This document shows, in pieces, positions 1 through 14,100 of a DNA stretch of 64,000 bases. The first letter of the stretch is position 1. Every line of letters starts with the position of its first letter. The notes beneath the pieces were generated by a model, which had not been told where the DNA came from, made no database searches, and saw nothing but the letters and a program-made list of their open reading frames with translations. Both the position numbers and the translations under genes were made by a program. The stretch spans positions 3,596,001-3,660,000 of the forward strand of contig JARUPY010000607.1 in NCBI GenBank assembly GCA_029817715.1, in the 5' to 3' direction. The DNA is from Melastoma dodecandrum (lineage: Eukaryota > Streptophyta > Magnoliopsida > Myrtales > Melastomataceae).

Positions 1-2160
1 AGAGTGTTGCTAAGCCTGAGTTGTACGTGGCTACACTGCAGCAAGTTGATACTGCTTCGCTACGCCTTTTGGAAACTTGGAAATATTATTTCCTTTTGAA
101 ATATATTTCAGATTATTTCGAAATAAATTTCTTGAAATACAATGGATTTTTCAAATCCTTTCATTAGGGAACACAATAGCAAAATGTTGCCTTCCCAATT
201 AAAGATTTGGAATCGTCCTAATGTACCTGGACACCTTCTACGAGGTCTTTCCATAATTAGACAAGGCATTAGGATATTATTCTGACATATGCGTAAGAAA
301 TGCATTGCTGAACAATCTGAGAAGTATGTTCCTATGCTTCAGAAATATCTTGCTGCATTACAGCGAAGCGGTTCTGCGTTATTGCGCTGATGAAGGAATA
401 ATTATTATTCCAAATTTGCTTATTACAATCTAATCATATTTAATGATTAAATATGTTACCTGATTCTAATAACCACGTGTTATTACCAGGCAGTAACGTT
501 TGAGAAAGATTTTGACAAGGAAATTCTATTTCCTATTCTATCTCAATCAATATTAGGGAATTTAATTATTCCATATTTACGTGACTAATGATTTCAATAA
601 TCACTATGTAATCTGATAAAGTTTAAATCAGATTATACGTATGGGGAATATCATTAATGATTTCCTTCCCTCTTTGTCATTATGTCCGTTGAGCATTTAG
701 TTGTTGATTCACGATTACAGCTTGTTGTGGGCAAATTTTAGGAAACAAATAATTTGTTTTTAGGAAACCGATTATTTGTTTCATTCCTTTTTATACCAGA
801 CGACCCTCACATAATCATTGGACGTTTTCGAACGATTTCTAATTGGGCTGAGTGGTCTAAGTGGTCGACGGAGAGTGGAAGGTGCTAAGTGTCTCCTGGT
901 TCTTATTGCTCGCAAACTGCGTGCGAGGGTGTCAAGGGGCTGAGTTCAGATTCCTTGATCGTCGTGAGAGGGACTAGGTGTCCTCGGTGCGTTCAACGAG
1001 CAGCCGGTGAATCGTCTGAGGGAAGCTAAGTGAATACCTGTGCTGATTGCAGTAACTGGTTGCTGACCCATCGGCAAGAAGCCGTTCTTGTCGTGTCTTT
1101 TCGCAGGGAAGTCTCGAGCCTACGGAGTTTGAGCAGTTAGACACGCACTTGCAAGTGCGCGCCAGAAGTCTCGTGCCTGCAGGGTAGAGCAGGAGTTGGG
1201 AACGCCGCCGGAGTGGAAAGAGTTCCTCCCGAGCATAGGGATGCTGTGCAGAAGTCTTGAATGCCTGATACAGAGGGTTAGTCAAGCAGGTTGCGTGGAA
1301 GCCAACGAATCGGAAAATTTCACCCTAGGCACTGGGTGTACAGTTCATTGAGTCACAACTTTGGTAATCGTGTACGTCCGAACTGAGTGTTGGACGGATA
1401 CCTTCTAAGTGGTCTTTGTGGTTATCTTTGTGATCTTTGTGGTTCTTCTCTTCGTGATCTTTGTGGTGATCTATTTGATCAACTTTGTGGTTGTCTCTCT
1501 TGCGCTTATAGACAGGATCATCCTGAGAAGGGACGAAATCTTTGTGGAAATCCTCTTCTGAGCAAACAAGTGCCGAAGCATTCCCTCGCTGTGAAGCAGA
1601 AACGGGCTGCTCTCTGAGAAGCCATTCTTCACTGTAAGGAATTATCTGTGAGGATTTATATACTAACACAACGTTGTCTCTCTGCTTTGATAGTCGGGCT
1701 TATATTAAGCGACAACGAGCTGTGTGCGAATCCTTTGAGCAATCAACTGCTGAGCGTGAGCATCATTCTGCTGGAAACGAGAAGACGTCCACTGTGTGAG
1801 GAGCTGACCGTTGCCAGGAGTGATCATCTATTGTACGGGATTCTAAATCTCACTTTGTGAGAGGAACATACGCCTAGTGCAAGGGCTTTTTGCACCCATT
1901 ATTTTATATAGTGGAATCACCTTGTTGGTGGAAAGTGGACGTAGGTCAATTAAGGCCGAACCACTATAAATCACTGTGTCCATTACGATCGCGCAACACT
2001 AGTACGAAAATCTACTCGACAAAATCGTAACAGTTATAGTAAAGTATTTCTCATTCTGAGAAACGCTCTGCTGTGATACAGTACGCTTCCGCTTACACCA
2101 AGAAAGGGCGAAAAAGTGAAAAACACTAATTCACCCCCCTCTTAGTGTTTCTGAACGATC
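1..2160. repeat. AT-rich repeat DNA, possibly a Copia (SIRE-like) LTR region
   Basis: No convincing gene is visible. The interval ends in a motif, 'attcacccccctcttagtg' (about 2131-2149), that resembles the LTR 3' end of SIRE/Maximus-type Copia elements, and Copia pol remnants follow from about 2.64 kb on the same strand. No matching second LTR and no clear tRNA-Met primer site were seen, so the LTR reading is an inference. The ORFs here are short and unlike any known protein. Confidence 0.35.
1411..1492. repeat. Degenerate short tandem repeat (CTTTGTGG-type)
   Basis: Copies of 'atctttgtgg', some imperfect, recur about every 9-12 bases. They give an artificial Leu-Cys-Gly-rich reading frame that should not be taken for a protein. 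Confidence 0.6.
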
Positions 2161-2639
2161 CAACACAGGTAACACAACATCCTAGTTTAGTTAAAACACT
2201 CATTATTTTCCCTCAAGTTTCAAACGATGTCTCATGTAATGACATGTCAAATCCAAGTGCATCTTTTGTTCCTGCATCATCACTAGACCCAGTAGTACAT
2301 CACATACAACAACGATGAGATTGAACTTGCTGTTTAAGAGACTATGCATGCACAATACTAGACACATCCCGAGAGGTTTGGCCATAATATATACCCCATG
2401 TAACCCCGCATGAATGAGTTGAGAATTATGTATGGCATTTGCGGTAAGGCAAGACCAGTTTTGAGACAGAGTACTCGAGAGACAAGAGAGAAGCAAGTTA
2501 CCTCTAGGATTATCATAATGAATTGTCTCTTGCGCTAGCCGGTTCGATGTCTTATGGTTTGGCAAACAGGTCAGTACACACTATATCTTCTTCTCCATCT
2601 AATAATTAGTCATCTCCCACTATGTATCCCATTGAACCA
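2161..2639. other. Sequence with no recognisable feature
   Basis: This stretch lies between the LTR-like DNA and the first recognisable Copia pol fragment. It contains only short unrelated open frames. It may be eroded Copia gag or leader sequence, but nothing in it shows that. Confidence 0.4.
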
Positions 2640-5600
2640 TACCTTGCCTATACTCGTTTATCCCACACCTATGGACCTTTTCTCTTGTCCTTGGATGAGA
2701 ACTTTGAACCGAAGTCTTTTAGTCAAGCAAGGCTATTCCACCCAGCGGTTGTCCATGGCAGACTTGCTTAGGGCATTGGATGAGAATCGAACGTGAAAAT
2801 TAGTCTCTCTAGCCGAAGGTAAGAAACCTATAGGTTGTAAATAAGTCTTTAAGGTCACTTAAAGCTGATAGTGTTATGGAATGTTACAAAGTCAGGCTTG
2901 TTGCTGAATATTTCACTCAGTATGAAGGATTTGATTACCACGAGATGTTTAGCCTCGTGGAAATCACACATCAGTTCGAGTTTTTTTTTTAATTGCAGTC
3001 AAAGGTTGGTTATTGTGCTAATTTGATGTTCACATTCATTCCTCAAAGGTGATTTAAATGAGGAAGTCTATACGCATCTTTCATCGATCTTGTTGTTCAA
3101 GGGGAACCAAGAGACAATCCTCGGCTTGTTTGTCCGCTGAAAAAGTCCCTTTATGGACTTAAACAAACTTCTCGTCAATGGAACATCAAGTTGACAGCTT
3201 GCTTACTTGGGTTTTACTTTCAACAGTCTAAAACAGATTATTCCCTATTTATTAAGTAAGATTCAGCTGGCTTCATAAGGATCTTAGTTTCCGTAGATGA
3301 TAGTTGTAGTTGGCTCAAATATATTTATGATTGTTGTCTTATAAATCCATTTGCAAAAGCACTTCAAGGTGATGAACTTAGGAGCCATGAAGTACTTCCT
3401 TGGACTTAAAGTTGCATGGTCCAAGCAAAGGATATTTCTTTATCATAGGAATTACACACTGCGGTTGCTGGAGGATTCGGGAAAACTTGTTGCAAGGTCA
3501 AGTTCAATTCCCATTCTACTTGGACTAAAGTTAACACAAAATGGGTTTCTACACAGGCTGATGTAGTCTCATATAGGTAATTAATTGACAAATTAATCGA
3601 CCATGGGATTACTCGGCCAGATTTAGCCTTTGCAGTTCATGTTCTTGCTAAATTCATGGATCAGTGAAGGTGCATCATGTTAGTATTCGGGCGAAGCGGA
3701 AAAAATTAGATTTTTATGCCCAAAATAATTATATCTTGGTACCTATAAAATATTTTTAAATAAATAACAAAATTAATCTTATCTGGAAATCGTATCTTGA
3801 AATTTCCGAAGTAACAAATTAAAATCAAACGTCTAAGAGCCCCACGTGTGACTCCTTCAGAGGTATCTACGCGCACATGATCACGAACTTCTCGACGATC
3901 CCTTAGGTGCTAGCCTCTTGGATCGACGAAGAATTTTTTTAAGCAAAACCTCTGCAACTCTTTTCTTTTTGGCTTTCCACTGTTAGACCACCCACCTCAC
4001 TCGCGGGTTCTTTCTTTTACTCTTTCTCCCTTAACCCCCCGTCAGACGTTTTTTTTTCTTTTTTTTATAACAATGCCTTTTCAAATGCATTTTAGGAAAG
4101 AGATCATTTAAATAAAAACAAAATTTTCCCCTTTCATGTAATATAACGTAAGAAATTAAATCTTTCAATTTTAAATAAAAAAATTCCATAAATTTACAGG
4201 TTACAAAAAATAATAATAATGGATTAATTTGATTGAATTTATTTAAATATCATATTCTTAAAATATCTCGGATACATCAACTTATATCCAACAAATATTA
4301 GTTTAAATAAGATTTAACTATCATCAAAATAAATTCAAATTGACCTGAATAAATTCATACTCGATCTTGGTCAATGTTTATTTGCTTCAATATTTCAGAA
4401 TAATATAATGATCCAATTAATTCTAATTCTAAAATAATAAAAAATGATTAATATTAGTATCCACTAATATAATCACTAATATAATGTTCGTGTCGATGTG
4501 CTATGCGTGCGACCCTCTAGGTCCTATACACGAAGGTAGTGTAAATCCATACACAAAGTAAGGTAACCGTCTACCCAACGTGTTAAGAAAATGATCATAA
4601 ATCATAAACCATTATGAACCGATTACTGTGTAATTCAATCTCTTCATCTAACCGACATCCCAATTAATTTGACACAAAATACATCATCACCAAATTAATT
4701 ATTTTACTTGATTACCGAGATATAATTAACTCACTTGAATGTAAGACATTCCTCCCATGGCAATGGATTTTAGAATCACTATTATCTCTATCAAGTGGCC
4801 TATATGTCAACTCTCTAATCCAAAAGAGCGATGAATCCTCTATTGACTCAACACTATTCTCTCTACGCTTTGTCACACACCCAACAGTCGCATTACTCAC
4901 AATCCGGTTAAAGAATGCTTTTAACGACGTCAAAGTGCACAAACTTCACACATAGAATAAATGAAGGTTTCAAGTCAAAAGATAAGTTATACTCGTTCAT
5001 AAAGAGGATTGACCAATGATGTTTAATATATGGTATCCTCTTAAACGGGTCGTGTCCAGTAACCTTAATCTAAGGGTACCCCTAAGTATAACTTGGATAT
5101 ATAATCCATCGGTCTATCTTGACCTCAGTTATACTCAGTGATGATCTAGATGTGCATGTCCCCTCGAAACATCTATCTGTCACGGACTATTTCAGATTAA
5201 TATACTCGTTAATCTGTGGGACTTTATCATTAATAATTTTATGTGCAGAAAAGTAAAATATTCAATAACAAATACTCGTATTTATTAATTATTTATTCAC
5301 AAATATAATAAATTATATTGGCACGTAAGTGTGCACACTAACACATGGGAGGACAACATGTTACATCTTGCATTACTTAAAAAGAACACTTGGACATGTA
5401 TTTTCATTTCCTATTTACACATGTTTGAATTTACAATAGTAAACAAACAGTTATTAGGGAGGCTGCGTGGATACTCGAACGTTTTCAACAGGTGACTTCA
5501 ACTTTATTGAGAATTCACTCGTAAGACGAAGTCTAAGAAGCAGTCAAGGAATAGGCTGAACATGGGGCAATCACCACAACGATGAAGAGAGATTTTTTTT

Positions 5601-5760
5601 AGTTACATAAGATGCATCGGTTACACTATATCGCGATAAAGCATTTAGAAATTGATGTACACGTGTCCTCCACAAGAAGAAGATAGTGGATCGTTCGATC
5701 AACTGGACGCGTATGAAAACGCAATTTCAGTTGGCACACTTGTTCACCAATGTTCAGGTT
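2640..5760 (+). mobile_element. Decayed Ty1/Copia pol remnant (RT and RNase H), interrupted
   Basis: Translated in several frames, the segment shows the usual order of Copia reverse transcriptase. First comes a pre-RT piece ending 'GKKPIGCK' (about 2815-2850). Next is the RT start around 'YKVRLVAEYFTQYEGFDY' (about 2885-2940), then '[14 protein letters not shown]' (about 3140-3180), then 'LGAMKYFLGLKVAWSK' (3378-3425). RNase H pieces lie at 5460-5760, including 'KTQFQLAHLFT' near the end. Frameshifts and stops are frequent, so it is not functional. The coding match breaks at 3677 and resumes at 5344, where a 1.67 kb insertion sits. Confidence 0.8.
3678..5343. mobile_element. 1.67 kb LTR-like insertion nested in the Copia remnant
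   Basis: The insertion begins TGTTAG and ends CTAACA, so it has TG...CA ends with short inverted termini like an LTR. It splits the RT/RNase H coding match exactly at its edges. The flanking pentamers (3673-3677 'catca', 5344-5348 'catgg') match at three of five positions, so the target duplication is eroded or absent. It encodes no protein domain I recognise. A solo LTR is the simplest reading; a non-autonomous element is an alternative. Orientation is uncertain. Confidence 0.55.
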
Positions 5761-7529
5761 CACACCTAGTTTTACTTTTAAGGGTAAAAATATAAATAAA
5801 TTAGAGGGTTAATTAGAAGTTGTGCGGCGAAAACCACAACTAAACCAAAAAATTTCAGAATCTGATGAGTTTGGTGGCGATGTTTTGTCTCCGAACAAGT
5901 CAAGGGCGAGTGGTTAGACAAGTGTAAGGCAACCCCCAAAAAAATAATAATAATAATTCGAGTAGAACAAGTCAACATCATGCATTAATCAAAGGCTTAT
6001 TTGTGGAATTTTAAATTAAAATAAAATGCGTCGTTTTTTTACTAAGAATTAGACGGACCAAAACGCGTCATCATTTTCTCGTGTCGTGATGCATTTGAAG
6101 TTCGAAATTCCAAAGGGTGAAAAGGGGTTTTGGGGGGGGGGGGGAATCTCTCTCTGTCTTAATCCAAAACCCACCCAACGATGCCGAAGACAAATAACAC
6201 ATTATATTATATATTTGGAGTAATTAATTAATTTGGGTGGGTAGGGGGAGAATTAAGAAAAAGAGTCCCAACTCACGTGACGAATGGGATGTCGGGGGGA
6301 ACCACGCACGGGACCCGTGAGGGCGTCCCATATTCTCCCCCCCCCCCCCGGTTAATTCCTTAATTTTTAGTCTGCCCGACTTGTTATAAACCACCACATG
6401 ACTTCGGAAACCACCGACACCAAGATATACTTATATTTAATTAGAAGATATCTACTTCTGATCCGTTCTTTATCTTGACATTAACTTTATTATATAATTT
6501 TTATCATTTATATTAATTTTGAACGATTTTTAAATTACTATTGAACCCCCCCAAGTTTTCTTGGTCTTCTTTTTACCTAATTCCCTATGACAGGGCAGGG
6601 CCCACAGCTAACCCATCAGCTAGCTGGTCTTTATTGATTTTGTGCATTCTTAAATTCTTAATATTATAAACAATTACCGTCCGAGAGCTTCTCCTCACAC
6701 TTAATCTGATCATCAAAAACATAAACTAGAAAATGAGGCTATAATATTATCAGTTTTTTTTTTATTTAAAGAAATAATTTATAAAATCGATATTTATGTT
6801 TTTTTATTATCAGTTGGGTTTTCGAAACTTGGATCCGATTTAATTCAAACTCGACGCAGCGTAGAGATACCTGACTATTAATAAGTGTATCTTTCAAAAG
6901 TTTCCAACTCGATACTTTTTCAGAGTAAAAATCCAAGTTGCTGGACAAATTTTGTGTTTTTAAAATAACGAGACAACCACGGCAATCAGTTCGATCCTCC
7001 CGTCCTCGTGCTGGTCTGACGTGTTGGGCGTAACCACAATCATTGATCTGGTCATGGCTCAATTTCTCAGTGGACCAAAACCCTAATTTATTACATTCCT
7101 ATGCTCTTATTACTAAAAGAAAACTCCTAACACACACACACCAAAGGGGCATGAAAATTCCAGGTACGAGAATAAATAAATCATTTTTATCTTTTTATTT
7201 ATTTATTACATCCTCAGTCTCTCTCTCAAAAGCAGAGCCTGAGCACTCCGTTGGCTGTCTTTCACTGCCTCGGTCTCCCCTTTCTTTTGGCCCCTGTTGA
7301 AGCTGCTGCCTCCCCACCTTTTTGATTCCTACGAACTTTACTTCCATCTGGGTTTTGATCTCCCCCCTCGGACGGGGACCTCCGTCAGGCGACGTGGCGG
7401 CTCCGATGATGTTCTAACCCTGATTCGCCATCTCAGGGGAAACCCCGCATTGCAACCGAGGACGATCGTTCCGCCCCCTCCGGCAGCCAGAACCAGCACC
7501 ACAGGCGGCGGCAAGGGGAGCTAGAACCC
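5761..7529. other. Intergenic DNA and presumed TIFY8 upstream/5' UTR region
   Basis: No gene is evident. There are a G run (about 6134-6144), a C run (about 6338-6348) and a CACGTG box near 6274. The last 250 bases are GC-rich and pyrimidine-rich, which fits a leader for the gene starting at 7530. In the frame of that start, the open reading extends upstream to a TGA at 7407-7409 with no ATG. Confidence 0.4.
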
Positions 7530-10500
7530 ATGTTCCACGACTTCCTCGGCGCCAGGAACTGCCCCTCGGATGCTGCGGCGTCCGATGCCCGCACCTCGGA
7601 TTCCTCCCCGGCCCCGTCGCTCTCCGCGGGAGCTCGTGGCCGGCCAATCTCCTCCGCTTCCGATCCGGCTTCCGGTCGGTTGCTTGTACCTATTTATGTC
7701 GCCTGCTTTTTACTGGGTTTGGAAATAAATGTTTCGTTCTATTCATCTCTGGGCGGAGATGCCGATGAATACTTTTCTACTCCGAATCTTTTTCTTTGGG
7801 TCGGAATTATTTGTTTTCACGTTGCTTGTTGGGTTTGATACTGTTAAAAAAGGAAGGATTTTTTTCCCTTCATTGTTTGGGTATTGCTGGATGTAGCAGT
7901 TGATAGGTTTTTGCCTCTTTTAGAGGAAAGATTTGTCCCTTTTTGGCTTGTTTTTCCGAAGTGTTTGGTGCAGTGTTGTGTATATATACATGTATATTTG
8001 CACTCTTCTCATTTCAGTGGAGTTGTTAAAATCTGACACTTGAGCTTTTGGAGAGGTTTTGTGTGAATTCACTGATGGGTTAGGTAGCTACTTTTTTGCC
8101 TCCCATTGGATTGCATATGCTTTCTGTTTGAACTGATTTTTTGGGGGGGGGGGGGGGGGGGGGGGGTTTTGTTTAGTAGTATTAGTTCTCACCTTGTATG
8201 AATCTCCCGCATAGAGCATTAAATTTTTTATGTTAGGGCGAGTAGAGGAAACCTTCTCTCTTCCATCATGTCCTGGATTATGTCAAAATCTGCAAGAACA
8301 CCTGAAGGTTTCTATGTTTTATCACTATAGCGTTATTTCAGAGTGGAGTAGGCATATTTTTATGTTATTTGCCTGAGCTTTAATCTGAATCCGACTTGTT
8401 TGCTTATTGATACTGACAGAAAGACAAGCTGGCAGTCGTTACGAGGAAGTTCCTCCCTTTGTTCCGCGAGGGGATGCCGAAATAGATCGTAGACTGGTTG
8501 GCCGCAAGCGCAGTTCTTCAGATTCGGGTTTTCCTAGTTTGGGTAGAGACAAGGTGGCTCAGATAGGTTCGGACCATCCACACGAGGACTCCCATCTGAT
8601 GAAGGTTGGAGTTTGAGATGTCTATTCTTCTCCCTTGAACAACTGGAAGGACTTGGGTGAACAGAAGTTCATGACTTTGATTTTCCTGATTACGCGGTAT
8701 GTATCGAATTGTTTCAGGTCATCCAAAATGGAGAATTGGAGAAGTTAAGAAGATCGAATGACGAGTACGCCTTTGCTGGCATGCAAAGACTGCAGCAGGG
8801 GTCGGGCTCGCTTGTTTTACGCTCTGGTAACAATACCAGAAACGATGCCACTTTTTCGAAATGGGACCGGCCAATCTCCATGAATATGGGCTCCGCAGTT
8901 CAGTTCCCATCTCGCATTCAGAATTCGCCTATGGCTTCTCAAGCACTTCCTAATAGATTCAGGGATGTTCAGATTGGTGCTAGTCCAATTACCGCACAGG
9001 CCGCTGCAGATGAAGGGTCTAGGACTGGAATCAAAGGACCCAGCATCCTAAGTTCTATAAAATCTGGGGTTGGCCCAGAGAAGAGCTCACAAGGCTTGGG
9101 ACCCAGTGCCAACAGGGCACTGATTGGGTCCCTTGCAGAACCTGAGTCTTCAAACATCCCGAGGTGATAAATTCATGAGTTTAATGAATACTATAACACC
9201 CTCCCCATTGCAATCATGTCACACACGTATCATGTTTCGTACATCCTTAAATGACAGTCAAAATGGAATGAGGTTGGAAAGTCGGCAAATGACAATCTTC
9301 TATGGTGGTCAAGCTCACGTCTTTGACGATGTCCACCCCAACAAGGTATGAATCACTTTTTCCAGCATTTATATCTCACTTGCATGTCACTGCTGGATGT
9401 TGTTATTTATTGGGTGCATAATTTCTCATGCTAAGTTAAAATGTCTGGCTGGCCATTTACTGATTGTCTGCTATTACTGCTAGACAGTTGAGGCATTTAA
9501 CAGGCCAGTGATACACGTGCCATTAATTAAATGCTATTACTGCTTGACAGTCTTAACAGAATGAAATTCTCAAATTCTTGGCCAGATTGCAATTAGATGT
9601 ATATCTGCTTTGACAGCTTTAATTCCTCTAGAACAAGGAACGTCTTTTGAAATGACTTGCTGGTTTCTCTCTTTGAAAATTTCTTCCATATATTTTCCAT
9701 GATACCGCTCGATGAACTCGATGATTAATGGGATGTGCTACTCGAGTCAGTTGCATTCTTTATCCATTCTTCATGTTATTGGAGAAGAGGCATTTGAGAG
9801 TGGGAGGTATAGTTGATCGGTGGATTCTCTTTCAAAGCAAGCTTATGAGTTCTGAACCTTCGTTTTGACATTTCCAGTCCAGTGGATGAGTACATTTTTT
9901 TTTTGGGTGAATTGATGAGCAAAGAAATTAGCTGCCGGCTTTTCTTTGAGTTGACTGGGTGTGGTAGTTTGTGGAACCAGATCAGGATTATGACAAAGGA
10001 TAAGTACTGTTGCATAGTTAGCATTGGAGTATCAGCAATGGGCCCTGCAAGCCTTGAGGAAGCAGAGTTTTAAGCCTTTAGGAATTGTTCCGTATGACTT
10101 CTTTTCAGTACTTTTTTATATCTGGTAACGCATTCCTATGCATTTCCCCGTTTCGCAGGCTGAGGTTATAATGGCCCTGGCCGGTTCAAATGGAGGATCG
10201 TGGTCCACGATTTACTCTCCAAAACCCAAGTTGAAGCTGCCGAATGAAGATGACATTCCCCTCAGGGAGAACAGTTCCGGCGCTCCAAGTAATTTGGCAT
10301 TTGTTCGAGATTCCTATGGGAAGCTCCCTGCAACCAGGGATCCTGATCCCGGATTCGGATCACGTGATAGAATTCCAAATCCCGCAGGTGATTTATTCTC
10401 ATAACTTACCAAAAAACTAAAAAGACAGAACAAATGCCTGAGAAACCTGCATTCGGCTCTGAAATTCCAGGTGGACCTGTCGGAAGAATTGTCCTCAAAG

Positions 10501-10559
10501 AAAAGAGGAACCTCGTCGAAGTAACAGATCGTGCAGCTGACAGCAAGGTGGACTCATGA
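7530..10559 (+). CDS. TIFY8: TIFY8, ZIM-domain transcriptional regulator
   Basis: Nuclear TIFY-family protein of 393 residues. The six coding exons are 7530-7674, 8420-8604, 8718-9163, 9258-9345, 10159-10387 and 10471-10559 (1182 nt); every junction is GT-AG and in phase. The TIFY motif TIFYGG is at residues 271-276 and is followed by 'QAHVFDDVHPNK' and 'VIMALAGSNGGSWST', which is diagnostic for TIFY8. Family knowledge: TIFY8 recruits TOPLESS-type co-repressors through the TIFY domain but lacks the Jas degron of JAZ proteins. No Jas motif is seen here either. The N-terminal 'FHDFLG' also matches the subfamily. The ATG at 7530 is the first in its open frame, but homologues carry extra residues before FHDFLG, so an upstream exon is possible. 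Intron 1 holds a 24-base G run. Confidence 0.93.
8143..8166. repeat. Poly-G tract in TIFY8 intron 1
   Basis: An uninterrupted run of about 24 G lies between 'gattttttt' and 'tttttgttt'. Its length is prone to sequencing error. Confidence 0.9.
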
Positions 10560-11151
10560 TGAGATGCTCATGGTGCCCCAATTTGCATTAGCTCCGAGAA
10601 TCTCTTTTTGTGTTCTGTCTCAAGGCTTATGACCATTGCCCCCTTTACCCTTTTATGGGTTGTTAATCAGAAACTGTAAGTGGAAGACCGGCCAAGCCTT
10701 CTTACATCATATTTTATGTCAATCCCAAACATTGGTCCTGCCGAACACTCGGAGGCGAGTAGTAATGAAACTTGGTAAGTCGGCATGCTTCGGATGATGC
10801 CCTACAGACAGAAGTTCCGAGACAAACTGATTTTTCGTATAGTGTAGTGAATGCGCGCTGCAAGAATCCGGATTGTAGGGAAACCAACAGCATTATAATA
10901 CATATGGAATACCCAACTGAACAAAGTCAACTCACTTGGATTTGGGCAAACTCCTAGAGTTCAACTCAACTGCCTGAACAGTAGTTAAGTCTAGTAGCAC
11001 AACTTAACCTTAAATCTAGCTTCCAGACAACCTATGGAGGAGATAATACTGATACTAATAACAGGCCATATTACAACCTACGGAGGAGATAATAATGATA
11101 CTAATAATAACAGAGCATATAACAACACACTGACAACCGCCCATTAAGCTG
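10560..11151. other. Tail-to-tail spacer between TIFY8 and LUH
   Basis: These 592 bases hold the two convergent 3' UTRs. A directly repeated stretch, 'ggaggagataat', occurs near 11035-11045 and 11084-11094. No further gene is supported. Confidence 0.6.
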
Positions 11152-14100
11152 CTAAACAATTCGCTTCCAGAGCTTAACTGTCTGGTCATGACTGGCAGAT
11201 GCGACCAACCCAGTTACATTTGATGCGGCCAAGGCTGCAATCAGTCCATCATGTGCCGCCACACTCATTCTCTTGTTTTCCCTCACATCCCAAAGCTCCA
11301 GACTCTGAGATGATCCCAAAAACACAATTCAGATCCCAGACATGCAGAAGGTGATGCCAGTTTTACAGATGACATCTGCTTTCATCTCAATTCAGGATAA
11401 CTTAGCAGGAAATACTGTTCCCGAATGAGAAAAGCTGCAGGAGTCCAACATACCTGATAACAGCCGATGACCAGTAACGAAGGGTATGTGGGATGGAAGA
11501 CGCAAGACTGAAATTTGTTGCCACTGCAGCTCAACTCGTGGACACATTCCCCCTCAGCACCGGCCCCAAGTGACCAAACTTTCACATAATCCTCGCTGAC
11601 AGATGCAAGGAAGTCACCAGTGGAGTCCCAACAGATTGATTGAATCCTCTTTGTATGGCCCTATCATAAGATATCAATTAAAATTATCAAAAGAGGATGG
11701 TGGTTGCAAATTATGTATCAAAATGGGCAACCAACCTGCAAGGTTTGTATGCAAGTCTGAGAATCCACATCTACTATAGAGATGACATCCTCCCCAGCTG
11801 AAGCGAGATACCTTCCATGTTGGGGTTGGAATCTCGTCTGAACTGTGCCACCCTGACATAATGAAAATGTTGCCAGATGATCGAGGCTATAATCCTATCT
11901 AAACAATTAAATTCAGACAATAACATGGACAATTGAACAAAAAATACACGGAGAGTAATATCACCTTGAAAACGCTTGTGAAGCTGCCTTTTGTGACACT
12001 CCAATATCTAATCTCGCCATCGCTATCACAAGAACAAATAAGATCATCTTTGATTGGGTGGAAGTCCAGAGATATCACGGACGCTGAATGTCCCATGAAG
12101 TCGCGAAGCGAGTAGTCAGGCTGCACCAGAGATCACAGCCATTATGAATACGGAAATAATTTCAAGTGGAAATATCAAGCTCATTGGCATAACAATGGTG
12201 ATCTGGTAACAAGCAGGCAACAGCTCAAACAACACCAGAAACAAGATATGCTCTCAACTAACATTATCAGCGTCCCAAACTCGGACGGTTTTGTCAAAGG
12301 ATGATGTTGCGAGTCGTGACATGCTTGGGCTAAATCTGACATCAGTTATCATATAGGTATGCTCGTCGAGTGTAGCTTTCGGCTTCAAAGTGTCTGCATA
12401 CCAAAGCACCGCCTATGCCATCGGTTATTCAATCGTCAGTTATCGGGAGGACCGTATTAATAATCCGTTAGATACTTGTTAAAGAGAAACAATCACATAT
12501 TCATACCTTTTTGTCATGGCCGCCAGTTGCAAGCAATTTTCCATCTGATGAGAAATGACAACATATCACCTTGTTCGAGCTTGCTCGCACTGAATTTATT
12601 TCCTCAAATGAGATACCTAAAAGGGGCATTGTTTCAGGTTATATATCTAAATTGAACATGCAAGAACTGAATTTCAGGTATCAATTTATATATGGTTTAA
12701 TTGAGCTAGTTCTTCCGGAAAAGAGGGAACTATGCATTCAAGTCTCGTTCATATTCAGGTTAAAAAGGACAATTCCAAAAATCCCAAAAAAAAGCTGATG
12801 AGAAAGCACGTTCAAGAAGCTTGGCCAAATTAAAGACGAAATTACATGAAAGATGAAAAAATCACGAGGACCTTTGGTGGCATCCATACAGCGACCTACG
12901 GTATCTCGTATATCAGTATCATCAGGGGACAAAAATGACTCGACATTAACATCAAGAGCTCCATCCTCTACAAATCGGTCTATATCTGCCTGTAAAAGCA
13001 AGAAATTCACATCAACCTCATCCTGAATAAATATTCCACATGAGACTTCATAAATACTCAACAAACTCACCACCAATTGATTGCATGGAGAACCAAGGCT
13101 TCCTGCGGTATCGGACCCAAACACAATCAATGGCTTGGAAGAATTGCCACTTTGTGTTAACCCGGGCATGGACATGACATCTCCAGGGGTGTGAGTAGAT
13201 GGAGTCGATGGCGCAGAGCTAGCAGACGGTCCGGCAGTATTTGCAGTACCAGAGCTATTGGCAGGACCAGATGACAGGACTGGCTGCTTTCTTTTCCTTC
13301 CTGGCTGGTTTTTGGGGACCTAACATAACAAAAAAATCAGGATAATTTACACAAACACATGTTACATTTTCTAGTAACAATGATGTGAGGCACGAACATT
13401 TAAGGAACATTTGTGGTTGTGCTTAATGCAGTCAAATGGTACTGACGATAATAAGGTCAATTACAAGTTTGAAACAGTGGCATGACTCGCCCTCAGATGA
13501 TGGCGAACAAATTTAACATGGTATTTGAAATTAATGCCCCTCCATCAGCTTACATGGACAGCTGCCTCCACTTTTCATCGAAGATATTTAAGGAATGTGA
13601 GCTGACTAGAGTGTGGCACAATTAGCCCATCTCCCAACTACAAAGCACCCCTCTTTCACAGAGGCAGATAGAAGTCCAGCAACAATGGCGTGTGCATCAG
13701 CCAATACAATCTCAGAATGCTGGCGTAAACTAGTTAAAGTGACTATTTTGGAACATTTTCTGATCGTTAAGCCCATAACATGCAATGCATTAGAGACAAA
13801 CCTGATCATTCCCTCGGAAGGAGTTTGATAAGCTGCCATCGGCAGCAATGCTGCTGGAAACAGCCAGTCTATCTTGTTGATGAAGAATATGTGATGAATT
13901 TTGGGACTGAAGATTTGCAAGAGGATGCTGTTGACTTTGAGGCTGCTGCATTAGGTTACTGTTCTGTTGTTGCTGCTGCTGCCACTGGGCCATCTTTAAC
14001 TTGAAAACCAAAATGAGAAAAAAAGAAGAAGTTAAAACCTCCAGTTCAATACTTGCAAAAGTCGTAGGAGACTGAACCGCACCTTGATCAGCATTTCTGT

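Noticed and set aside
1387..1617. Leu-Cys-Gly repeat protein
   Set aside because: Product of a short DNA repeat, no start context or homology.
7297..7524. Open frame just before TIFY8
   Set aside because: Different frame from exon 1 and no domain; more likely 5' leader.
13606..14004. Overlapping frames on both strands in the LUH exon 10 area
   Set aside because: Shadows of the Gln-rich exon 10 and its intron.
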